This document shows positions 45,816-53,912 of a stretch of 64,000 nt of DNA, piece after piece. The notes below the pieces were generated by a model, which saw nothing but the letters and a program-made list of their open reading frames with translations, ran no database searches and was not told the origin of the DNA. The translations under genes were made by a program, and so were the position numbers. The DNA lies in the NCBI RefSeq assembly GCF_024172085.1, contig NZ_JAMZDZ010000001.1, positions 5,084,001 through 5,148,000 on the forward strand, given 5' to 3'. Source of the stretch: Hamadaea flava. Lineage in GTDB: Bacteria; Actinomycetota; Actinomycetes; Mycobacteriales; Micromonosporaceae. Each line of letters starts with the position of its first letter. Position 1 is the first letter of the stretch.

Positions 45816-46223
45816 GTGGCGACAGTACGCCTGGAGTTCACCCCCGAACCCGTCTACGTCCGTACCGCCCGGCTCGTCGGTGTCGCCGTGGCGCGTCGCG
45901 CCGGGCTGCCCGAGGATCGGCTGGACGAGGTACGCCAAGCGATCGGGGAGGCCTGTGGCCGCGCGGTCACCCGGCATCTCCGGCACAACCTGCGGGCGCC
46001 GGTGCTGGTCGAGATGCGCGACGAGAACCCCTACACCGTCCTGGTGACCGACCGGGCTCCGGACGACGCCGCCTCCGACATGGAGGAGGAGATCACGGTG
46101 GAAGCGAGTCTTGCCCTGCTCAGCGGGGTGGCCGAGGAGCTCGAGGTGCATCAGGCGCCCGACGGAGCCGGCTCGGTCGTGCGGATGTCCTGGACGGCGC
46201 GGCCCGTACGCACCCGGCGCTGA
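45816..46223 (+). CDS. Anti-sigma-like HATPase-fold protein, BldG partner
   Basis: 135 aa. GHKL fold of the RsbW/SpoIIAB type, but the ATP-binding boxes are degenerate: N-box EACGR (E45; canonical Asn is Arg49) and the DxGxG loop reads DRAPDD (D79-D84). The late helix SLALLSGVAEELEV aligns with the G2 region. Kinase activity is doubtful. GTG immediately follows the bldG stop (no gap), so stoichiometric coupling with BldG is likely. Confidence 0.78.
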   Translation: MATVRLEFTPEPVYVRTARLVGVAVARRAGLPEDRLDEVRQAIGEACGRAVTRHLRHNLRAPVLVEMRDENPYTVLVTDRAPDDAASDMEEEITVEASLALLSGVAEELEVHQAPDGAGSVVRMSWTARPVRTRR

Positions 46224-46394
46224 GCACGAACTGGTGACCCTAACCCATGACCCCGGCGTAACACAGCGGCAAAGATCACCGCGACACGGCCGGACCTTGG
46301 TGTGACCAGGAACACGGTTCACCGCTAGAGTGCTCGGGTTATCTGCAACCGCCGCTACTCACTGTGAATGGCGGCGATCAACAGGAGGACATCG

Positions 46395-48746
46395 ATGTCC
46401 GGGACCACAATTGTCGCCGAAGGCGACAAGGTGGCCCTTACCGGTAACAACGTCACGTACATAGTGGTGGCCGCCGTGATCGCTCTTGTGGCGCTCGGCT
46501 TTGCCTTCACCCTCGTGCGAGCCGTGCTCGGCACCGGCAAGGGCACCGTCAAGATGCAGGAGATCGCGGGCGCCGTCCAAGAGGGCGCCACGGCATACCT
46601 GTTCCGCCAGTTCAAGACCCTGGCAATCTTCGTCGTGATCGCAGTCGTCGTACTCTTCGTGCTTCCCGTGCACGGCGTGTCCGACAACGTAACCGCGGTG
46701 AAGATCGGCCGCTCGGCCTTCTTCGTGGTGGGTGCGGTCTTCTCCGCGTTCATCGGCGGTGCCGGCATGGCGCTGGCGACTCGGGCGAACCTGCGGGTCG
46801 CCGCGGCCGCCCGTGAGGACGGCGGCCGGGAGAAGGCCATGTCGATCGCGTTCCGCTCCGGCGGCGTGGTCGGCTTCCTCACCGTCGGTCTGGGCCTGCT
46901 CGGCGCGGCGATCGTCGTGCTGGTCTACAAGGGCGACGCGCCGACCGTGCTGGAGGGCTTCGGCTTCGGCGCCGCGCTGCTCGCGATGTTCATGCGGGTC
47001 GGCGGCGGCATCTTCACCAAGGCCGCCGACGTCGGCGCGGACCTGGTCGGCAAGGTCGAGCAGGGCATCCCCGAGGACGACCCGCGCAACGCGGCCACCA
47101 TCGCGGACAACGTCGGCGACAACGTCGGCGACTGCGCCGGCATGGCGGCCGACCTGTTCGAGTCGTACGCGGTCATGCTGGTCGCGTCGCTGATCCTGGG
47201 CAAGACCGCGTTCGGCACCCAGGGCCTGGTGTTCCCGCTGATCGTCGCCACCATCGGCGCGCTCGTCGCGATCGTCGGCGTGTTCATCACCCGGCTGCGT
47301 ACCTCCGACCGCAGCGGCCTGACCGCGATCAACCGGGCGTTCTACATCTCGGCCGTGATCTCGGCCGTGCTGGTCGGCGTCGCGACCTGGCTGTACCTGC
47401 CGGCGTCGTTCAAGGAGTTCGACGGCGGTCTGCAGGACGTGGACGCCAACCCGCGGGTGGTCGCGCTCGCCGCGGTCGTCATCGGCATCGTGCTGGCCGC
47501 CGCCATCCAGGCGCTGACCGGCTACTTCACCGAGACGAGCCGCCGTCCCGTCCGGGACATCGGCCGGTCCTCCGAGACCGGCCCGGCCACCGTCATCCTC
47601 GCCGGCATCAGCGTCGGCCTGGAGTCGGCGGTCTACAGTGCGCTGCTGATCGGCGCGGCCGTCTTCGGCGCGTTCCTGCTGGGCACGGGCTCGATCACGC
47701 TGTCGCTGTTCGCCGTCGCGCTGGCCGGCTGCGGCCTGCTCACCACGGTCGGCGTCATCGTCGCGATGGACACCTTCGGCCCGATCAGCGACAACGCCCA
47801 GGGTATCGCCGAGATGTCCGGCGACATCGACGAGCGGGGTGCGCGTACGCTCACCGACCTCGACGCGGTCGGCAACACCACCAAGGCGATCACCAAGGGC
47901 ATCGCGATCGCGACGGCCGTGCTCGCCGCGACCGCCCTGTTCGGTTCGTACACCGACACCCTGGTGTCCACCCTGGGCGGTGGCGAGGCCGCGGCGGCGA
48001 AGCTCGCCGAGTGGCTGAACATCTCCAACCCGGCCAACCTCGTCGGCCTCATCTGCGGCGCGGCGGTGGTCTTCCTGTTCTCCGGCCTGGCCATCAACGC
48101 CGTGTCCCGGTCCGCGGGCGCGGTCGTGATGGAGGTGCGCCGCCAGTTCCGGGAGTTCCCGGGCATCATGGACGGTTCGCAGCGTCCGGAGTACGGCAAG
48201 GTCGTGGACATCTGCACCCGGGACGCGCAGCGCGAGCTGATGACCCCCGGTCTGCTGGCCGTGCTCGCCCCGATCGCGGTCGGCTTCGGCCTCGGCCCGG
48301 GCGCGCTCGTGTCCTACCTGGCCGGCGCGATCGGCACCGGCACCCTGATGGCCGTCTTCCTGGCCAACTCGGGTGGTGCCTGGGACAACGCCAAGAAGAT
48401 GGTCGAGGACGGCGAGTTCGGCGGCAAGGGTTCGCCGCAGCACGCCGCGACGGTCATCGGCGACACCGTCGGCGACCCGTTCAAGGACACCGCCGGTCCG
48501 GCCATCAACCCGCTGATCAAGGTCATGAACCTGGTGGCCTTGCTCATCGCCCCGGCCGTCGTCACGCTGAGCTTCGGCGCCGACGCCAACACCGGCGTAC
48601 GCGTGGCGATCGCGGTCGTCGCGTTCGCGATCATCGCGGGCGCGGTGGTGTTCAGCAAGCGCAAGCCGATCGGCGTGGGCGGAGACGGTGACTCGGGAAA
48701 AGCTGACGCCGCCTCGGCGGCGGATCGCGAGTCCGTCACTGCGTAG
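46395..48746 (+). CDS. hppA: Membrane-bound proton-pumping pyrophosphatase, K+-independent
   Basis: 783 aa from ATG 46395, preceded by AGGAGGA at 46383-46389. About 16 helices. The PPi-binding motif DNVGDNVGDCAGM is present, and the residue that determines K+ dependence is Lys497 in GNTTKA, so the enzyme is the K+-independent H+ type. It hydrolyses PPi and exports protons. Strong terminator follows. The frame extends upstream to ATG 46368, which lacks a ribosome site. Confidence 0.96.
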   Translation: MSGTTIVAEGDKVALTGNNVTYIVVAAVIALVALGFAFTLVRAVLGTGKGTVKMQEIAGAVQEGATAYLFRQFKTLAIFVVIAVVVLFVLPVHGVSDNVTAVKIGRSAFFVVGAVFSAFIGGAGMALATRANLRVAAAAREDGGREKAMSIAFRSGGVVGFLTVGLGLLGAAIVVLVYKGDAPTVLEGFGFGAALLAMFMRVGGGIFTKAADVGADLVGKVEQGIPEDDPRNAATIADNVGDNVGDCAGMAADLFESYAVMLVASLILGKTAFGTQGLVFPLIVATIGALVAIVGVFITRLRTSDRSGLTAINRAFYISAVISAVLVGVATWLYLPASFKEFDGGLQDVDANPRVVALAAVVIGIVLAAAIQALTGYFTETSRRPVRDIGRSSETGPATVILAGISVGLESAVYSALLIGAAVFGAFLLGTGSITLSLFAVALAGCGLLTTVGVIVAMDTFGPISDNAQGIAEMSGDIDERGARTLTDLDAVGNTTKAITKGIAIATAVLAATALFGSYTDTLVSTLGGGEAAAAKLAEWLNISNPANLVGLICGAAVVFLFSGLAINAVSRSAGAVVMEVRRQFREFPGIMDGSQRPEYGKVVDICTRDAQRELMTPGLLAVLAPIAVGFGLGPGALVSYLAGAIGTGTLMAVFLANSGGAWDNAKKMVEDGEFGGKGSPQHAATVIGDTVGDPFKDTAGPAINPLIKVMNLVALLIAPAVVTLSFGADANTGVRVAIAVVAFAIIAGAVVFSKRKPIGVGGDGDSGKADAASAADRESVTA

Positions 48747-48760
48747 CCAGTCAGTCGGAA

Positions 48761-48801
48761 AATAGACAAGACCCGAGCCTTCGGCTCGGGTCTTGTCTAT
48801 T
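48761..48801 (+). terminator. Long intrinsic terminator after hppA
   Basis: A 19-bp perfect stem (atagacaagacccgagcc, loop ttc, complement). The unpaired T-run is short, but the stem ends with tcttgtctatt. Ends hppA. Confidence 0.92.
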
Positions 48802-48845
48802 GGGGGGACATAGCACGCCTGTGCTACGCGTCGTAGGCTGCTTCC

Positions 48846-49367
48846 ATGCGAAGGCTCGCGCCACTCGCCGCCCTCGCGGCCGCTCTCCTCGTCGCCGCGT
48901 GTTCCAGCGGCCCGCCGCCCCGGGTCTGGGCGGCCAGCGTCTGCAGTGCACTCACGCCCTGGCGGGCCGAACTGCAGAGCTTGACGACCAAGGCCCAGGA
49001 GCAGGCCAACGCCGCGCCCAACTCGGCACAGGCCAAGGAGAACCTGGTCCGGCTCTTCGACGGGGCGCAGAAGTCCACTGAGGCGGCTCGGGCGAAGGTG
49101 GAGGCGGCGGGCGTACCAGACGTCGACGACGGCGCGAAGATCGCGCACAACTTCATCGCCACGCTGACGGCGGTGCGGGACGCGTACGGGCATGCCAAGG
49201 ACGGCGTCACGGCGCTGGCCCCGGGGGACGCGCACACCTTCTCCGACGGGGTGGCGACCGTGCTGACCACCCTCAACACCGAGTACTCCAAGAGTGCGAT
49301 AGACGTCAGCCAGCTGGATTCCGTCGAGCTCCGCAAGGCGTTCGACGAGGTCCCCGAGTGCAAGTAG
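48846..49367 (+). CDS. Putative secreted lipoprotein
   Basis: 173 aa. Signal peptide MRRLAPLAALAAALLVAAC with lipobox LVAAC (Cys19), then a low-complexity start and a helical body (residues 30-165) rich in Ala, Glu, Lys, with no recognisable domain. Probably anchored to the outer face of the membrane. Starts 44 bp after the hppA terminator. Function unknown. Confidence 0.82.
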   Translation: MRRLAPLAALAAALLVAACSSGPPPRVWAASVCSALTPWRAELQSLTTKAQEQANAAPNSAQAKENLVRLFDGAQKSTEAARAKVEAAGVPDVDDGAKIAHNFIATLTAVRDAYGHAKDGVTALAPGDAHTFSDGVATVLTTLNTEYSKSAIDVSQLDSVELRKAFDEVPECK

Positions 49368-49379
49368 CGCGGGACCGGG

Positions 49380-49970
49380 ATGCTGGCCGTGCGACCGTCC
49401 AGAGGGCAGCTGCCGATCTTCGCCGCCGCCTCGGCCGACCCTGGCCCGGGTGATCTCGCCGGGCTGCTGATCGGGCCGGGTCAGGTCGTCCGCATGGGCG
49501 GGACCGCCCGGGTGTCGGTCGTCGTGGACGCCCCGTGGCGGGTCCATGCCCTCGACGCCGAGCTGCGCCGCCGCGATCTGGCGATGCAGTGGGAGCCGTC
49601 CACCGTCGAGGGACACTACGGCGTACGCACCTCCTATTCGGGGGTGCTCGCCGAGTTGTCGGCGCGCTGGCTGCGCGGTGCCGTGAAGGCCCCGCCGTCG
49701 GCGTTCCTGCTCGACGGCGTACGCCTGAGGCTGTGGTTCACCGCTGCGGGCACGGTCACGCCCGACTCGCCGGAGTTGCTGCTTCGGCTCGGCCAAAACG
49801 ACGAGCAATGCTGGACGCCCGCTGTGCGGGCGCTGGCGGTGCTCGGCTTCCCCGTCGAGGCGGCCAGGGGCCCGGCGCTGCGGATTTCCGGCCGTCGCCG
49901 GATCCGGCGGTTCGCGGAGTTGATCGGCGAGCCGCTGCCCGTGGTCCCGCTCACAGCATGGCCAGCGTGA
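49380..49970 (+). CDS. Conserved hypothetical, 196 aa
   Basis: No family recognised. The first ~30 residues (MLAVRPSRGQLPIFAAASAD) are followed by an alternating strand-rich region and a C-terminal RISGRRRIRRFAELIGEPL segment that faintly resembles a LAGLIDADG-type turn; too weak to name. No signal peptide or helix. It starts 12 bp after the lipoprotein stop and ends 215 bp before topA. Confidence 0.6.
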   Translation: MLAVRPSRGQLPIFAAASADPGPGDLAGLLIGPGQVVRMGGTARVSVVVDAPWRVHALDAELRRRDLAMQWEPSTVEGHYGVRTSYSGVLAELSARWLRGAVKAPPSAFLLDGVRLRLWFTAAGTVTPDSPELLLRLGQNDEQCWTPAVRALAVLGFPVEAARGPALRISGRRRIRRFAELIGEPLPVVPLTAWPA

Positions 49971-49982
49971 ATTCGCCTTCTT

Positions 49983-50019
49983 GATCTTGCTGGAAACGGC
50001 AAAATGCATGATCAACGAC
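49983..50019. repeat. Degenerate inverted repeat
   Basis: TTGATC...GATCAA arms (with inner TTGC/GCAA) span a ~25-nt loop between the 196-aa gene and topA. Could be a weak terminator or another palindromic element; it does not share the core of the long palindromes at 42996 and 63206. Confidence 0.35.
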
Positions 50020-50185
50020 GTTGTGCCCGCGGGAAAGGTATCGTCTACGCGTCGATGGGGTGCGATGGGGTGCGCAACCGGAGCATTCAGCCGAGCGTTA
50101 CCTTGGACATCCGCGGGCGAGAACGCCCCCGACCCTGTAGGCGGAGTGACGCCGCCTACGGACCAAGCCACTGCGGAGAGGTGCC

Positions 50186-53014
50186 GTGCCGACAGCCGCC
50201 AAGAACCGACTGGTCATCGTCGAGTCGCCGGCGAAGGCGAAGACGATCTCGGGCTACCTGGGCCCGGGATACGTCGTGGAAGCGAGCCTGGGCCACATCC
50301 GGGATCTCCCGGCCGGGTCCAAGCAGCTGCCTGACCGGTACAAGAAGGAGCCCTGGGCGTACCTGGGCGTCGACGTGGACCACGGCTTCACCCCTATATA
50401 TATCGTCAACCCGGACCGGGCCAAGCACGTCACGAAGCTGAAGGCCCTGCTCAAGGATGCCGACGAGCTCTACCTCGCGACAGACGAGGACCGTGAGGGC
50501 GAGGCCATCGCCTGGCACCTCGCGGAGACCCTGAAGCCGAAGGTCCCCGTCAAGCGGATGGTCTTCCACGAGATCACCCGGCCGGCGATCCAGGCGGCGG
50601 TGGCCAACCCCCGCGAGATCGACAAGGACCTGGTCGACGCGCAGGAGACCCGGCGCATCGTCGACCGGCTCTACGGCTACGACGTCTCCCAGGTGCTCTG
50701 GAAGAAGGTCGCCCGGGGGACCAGCGCGGGCCGCGTCCAGTCGGTCGCCACCCGGATCGTGGTCGAGCGGGAGCGCCAGCGGATGGCGTTCCGCTCCGCG
50801 ACGTACTGGGACATCGTGGCTGAACTTGCTGCTTCCGGAGGAAGCACCAACGGCTCAGCGAACGGGCACGCCAGCTTTAACGCCACGCTCATCGCGCTGG
50901 ACGGCGACCGGGTCGCGACCGGCAAGGACTTCGACCCGGCCACCGGCCGGGTCCGCGGCGGCGTCGTCCACCTCGACGAGCCGGCCGCCCGCGGGCTGGC
51001 CGCCCGGCTGGACGACCGGCCGTTCACGGTCACCCGGGTCGAGGAGAAGCCTTACCGGCGTAAGCCGTCCCCGCCGTTCATCACCTCCACGCTGCAGCAG
51101 GAGGCTGCCCGCAAGCTGCGGTTCTCGTCGGCGCAGACGATGCGTACGGCCCAGCGCCTGTACGAGAACGGCTTCATCACCTATATGCGTACCGACTCAG
51201 TGAACCTCTCGGAGTCGGCGCTGACCGCGGCCCGCAGCCAGATCGCGGAGCTGTACGGTCCGGCCAGCGTGCCGCCGCAGGCGCGGCGCTACACGGGCAA
51301 GGTCAAGAACGCGCAGGAGGCACACGAGGCGATCCGGCCCGCCGGCGAGCACTTCCGTACGCCCGGCGACGTGGCCCGCGAGCTGTCGGTCGAGGAGTTC
51401 AAGCTCTACGAGCTGATCTGGAAGCGGACCCTGGCCTCGCAGATGACCGACGCGATCGGCAACTCGGTGAGCGCCCGCATCCGGGCGATCTCGACCTCCG
51501 GCGAGGAGGCCGACTTCGCCGCCTCCGGGACGACCATCACCGAGCCCGGCTTCCTGCGGGTCTACGTCGAGTCCAGCGACGACGAGACCGAGGACACCGA
51601 CGGGGAGAGCAAGCTTCCACAGCTGGTCAAGGACCAGAAGCTGACCGAGAAGTCGCTGACCCCGATCGGGCACACCACGCAGCCGCCGGCCCGCTACACG
51701 GAGGCGTCGCTGGTCAAGGCGCTGGAGGAGCTGGGCATCGGCCGCCCCTCCACGTACGCCTCGATCATGCAGACGATCCAGGACCGCGGCTACGTCAACA
51801 AGCGTGGTCAGGCGCTGATCCCGAGCTTCCTGGCGTTCGCCGTGGTGGGCCTGCTGGAGGGGCACTACCCGCGGCTGGTGGACTACGGCTTCACCGCCGC
51901 CATGGAGGACGAGCTGGACCAGATCGCCGACGGCGACGCCTCCAGCCTCGAATTCCTGACCTCGTTCTACTTCGGCGCGCCGAGCGCGGCCGAGGGTTCG
52001 GTGGCGCAGGCGGGCGGCCTGAAGAAGCTGGTCACCGAGAAGCTCGGCGAGATCGACGCCCGCGAGGTCAACTCGATCCCGCTGTTCACCGACGACCAGG
52101 GCCGGGAACTCGTGGTCCGGGTCGGTCGCTACGGCCCGTACATCCAGCGGGGCAGCGGCGGCGGCACGACGGACGTCGACCCCGACGCCGAGTCGGCGGC
52201 CGACGGCGACCGCGTCTCCATCCCGGAGGGGCTGGCCCCGGACGAGCTGACCCCGGAGAAGGTCGAGGAGCTGTTCCTCGGCGGGGGCGGCGAGCGCAAG
52301 CTCGGCGAGCACCCGCAGACCGGCGAACCGGTGGTCATCAAGTCCGGCCGGTTCGGGCCGTACGTCTCCTCCGGCGAGATCAACTCGTCGCTGCTCAAGA
52401 CGCAGTCGCCCGATTCGCTGACCCTCGACCAGGCGGTGCAGCTGCTCAGCCTGCCGCGGCTGGTCGGCAACGACGAGAGCGGCGTGCCGATCTACGCCCG
52501 CAACGGCCGCTACGGGCCGTACATCGAGCGGGAGAAGGATTCGCGGTCGCTGGAGAACGAGGATCAGCTCTTCACCGTGACCCTGGACCAGGCGCTCGCG
52601 CTGCTGGCCGCGCCGAAGACGCGGGGCCGCCGGGCAGCCGCGCCGCCGTTGCGGGAGATGGGCAACGACCCGCTGACCCAGAAGCCGCTGGTCATCAAGG
52701 ACGGCCGGTTCGGGCCCTACGTCACCGACGGCGAGTCCAACGCCTCGTTGCGGCGGGGCCAGAGCCCAGAGAGCCTGACCCTGGAACAGGCCTCGGAGAT
52801 GCTCTCCGAGAAGCGGGCGAAGGGTCCGGCCCCGAAGAAGGCGGCTCCGGCGAAGAAGGCGGCGGCGAAGAAGGCGGCTCCGGCGAAGGCGACGGCGGCG
52901 AAGAAGGCTACCGCGAGCAAGGAGACCGGGGCGGCGAAGAAGGCCACCAAGAAGACTGCGGCGAAGAAGACCCCCGCAAAGAAGGCAACGTCGGCGAAGA
53001 AGACGGCTGAGTAG
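50186..53014 (+). CDS. topA: DNA topoisomerase I
   Basis: 942 aa, type IA. Toprim domain at the start (IVESPAKAKTI), catalytic Tyr333 in GFITYMRTDSVNLS, and C-terminal domains 4 and the repeated GRYGPY / GRFGPYV modules (at about residues 650, 720, 775 and 840) characteristic of actinobacterial TopA, ending in a Lys/Ala-rich tail (about 880-942) that binds DNA. Relaxes negative supercoils. GTG 50186 with GGAGAGG upstream. Confidence 0.96.
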   Translation: MPTAAKNRLVIVESPAKAKTISGYLGPGYVVEASLGHIRDLPAGSKQLPDRYKKEPWAYLGVDVDHGFTPIYIVNPDRAKHVTKLKALLKDADELYLATDEDREGEAIAWHLAETLKPKVPVKRMVFHEITRPAIQAAVANPREIDKDLVDAQETRRIVDRLYGYDVSQVLWKKVARGTSAGRVQSVATRIVVERERQRMAFRSATYWDIVAELAASGGSTNGSANGHASFNATLIALDGDRVATGKDFDPATGRVRGGVVHLDEPAARGLAARLDDRPFTVTRVEEKPYRRKPSPPFITSTLQQEAARKLRFSSAQTMRTAQRLYENGFITYMRTDSVNLSESALTAARSQIAELYGPASVPPQARRYTGKVKNAQEAHEAIRPAGEHFRTPGDVARELSVEEFKLYELIWKRTLASQMTDAIGNSVSARIRAISTSGEEADFAASGTTITEPGFLRVYVESSDDETEDTDGESKLPQLVKDQKLTEKSLTPIGHTTQPPARYTEASLVKALEELGIGRPSTYASIMQTIQDRGYVNKRGQALIPSFLAFAVVGLLEGHYPRLVDYGFTAAMEDELDQIADGDASSLEFLTSFYFGAPSAAEGSVAQAGGLKKLVTEKLGEIDAREVNSIPLFTDDQGRELVVRVGRYGPYIQRGSGGGTTDVDPDAESAADGDRVSIPEGLAPDELTPEKVEELFLGGGGERKLGEHPQTGEPVVIKSGRFGPYVSSGEINSSLLKTQSPDSLTLDQAVQLLSLPRLVGNDESGVPIYARNGRYGPYIEREKDSRSLENEDQLFTVTLDQALALLAAPKTRGRRAAAPPLREMGNDPLTQKPLVIKDGRFGPYVTDGESNASLRRGQSPESLTLEQASEMLSEKRAKGPAPKKAAPAKKAAAKKAAPAKATAAKKATASKETGAAKKATKKTAAKKTPAKKATSAKKTAE

Positions 53015-53118
53015 CAGAGACGTCACGCCGGGCGGCTCGTTGATCCGAGTGGCGTTACAGTTTCGGTCTCTGCGTCGCGGTCGTGAAGGTCGCCGACGCC
53101 GTTGCGAAGGAGCGGCGA

Positions 53119-53751
53119 GTGACAACACCAGCCGTGACGACCCGTCCACTGCGGCGGGTACCGGTCCAGGGCCGCAGTGTGGCCCGGGTTCAGCGGATGC
53201 TCGACGCCTGCGCGGAGCTCGTCGACGAGGTCGGCTACGAAGGCCTGACCACCACCCTGCTCGCCGAGCGGGCCGGGGTGGCGATCGGGTCGGTGTACCA
53301 GTTCTTCCCCGACAAGCGCGCCATCGTGCAGGCTCTCACGCTGCGTAACGTCGAGGCGTACCTGGCCCGGCTGGCCGAGCGGATCCCCGCCGGTGAGCTG
53401 GACGACTGGTGGGACGGCGTCGACGCGGCGATCGAGGAGTACATCACGCTGCACCGGACCGTGCCCGGCTTCCGTACGCTGCACTTCGGCGACGTGGTGG
53501 ACGTCCACCTCATCGACGCCGAGCGTGACAACAACGAGGTCATCGCCGACCACCTCGCTGAGCTGCTGGTCCTCTACCACTCGGTGCCCGACCGGCCGCG
53601 GCTGCGGTTCGCCCTGGTCATCGCGGTCGAGGCAGCCGACGCATTGATCAAGCTCGCGTTCCGCCGTCAGCCGGACGGTGACGACGCCGTGCTCGTCGAG
53701 GCGAAGGCACTGGTTCGCGAGTACCTCCACCGCCACGTCGGCCAGGTCTGA
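53119..53751 (+). CDS. TetR-family transcriptional regulator
   Basis: 210 aa from GTG 53119; AAGGAG at 53107-53112 supports this over the ATG at 53083. N-terminal HTH (about residues 18-65): DEVGYEGLTTTLLAERAGVA and IGSVYQFFPDKRAIV, a canonical TetR turn. The C-terminal ligand domain (about 80-200) is helical. Sits between topA and the MFS-tmk fusion; the target may be its neighbour, but no operator is evident. Confidence 0.85.
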   Translation: MTTPAVTTRPLRRVPVQGRSVARVQRMLDACAELVDEVGYEGLTTTLLAERAGVAIGSVYQFFPDKRAIVQALTLRNVEAYLARLAERIPAGELDDWWDGVDAAIEEYITLHRTVPGFRTLHFGDVVDVHLIDAERDNNEVIADHLAELLVLYHSVPDRPRLRFALVIAVEAADALIKLAFRRQPDGDDAVLVEAKALVREYLHRHVGQV

Positions 53752-53912
53752 CCGAGATCCTCCGCCGCTGGTGAGCCTCACTGCGGACGGGTGACTCGGG
53801 GGGTACGCACATCGATCCCGAGATCCGGGTAACTTCAGGGTGCTCATTCTCGCGGGCGCTCGGCGCCGCACGGCTAGAGTGATCCCAGGGCGCCCAGCGA
53901 TGGGCAGGCGAG

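Noticed and set aside
46359-50171. Very long open frame on the minus strand opposite hppA and neighbours
   Set aside because: Its residues are the R/D/H/G-rich translation expected from the antisense of GC-rich genes, and hppA on the plus strand has full homology.
49920-50185. Small gene before topA
   Set aside because: Short frames in the 215-bp gap lack a ribosome site and typical codon bias; the gap holds a weak inverted repeat and a 10-bp duplication (gatggggtgc, 50054-50073).
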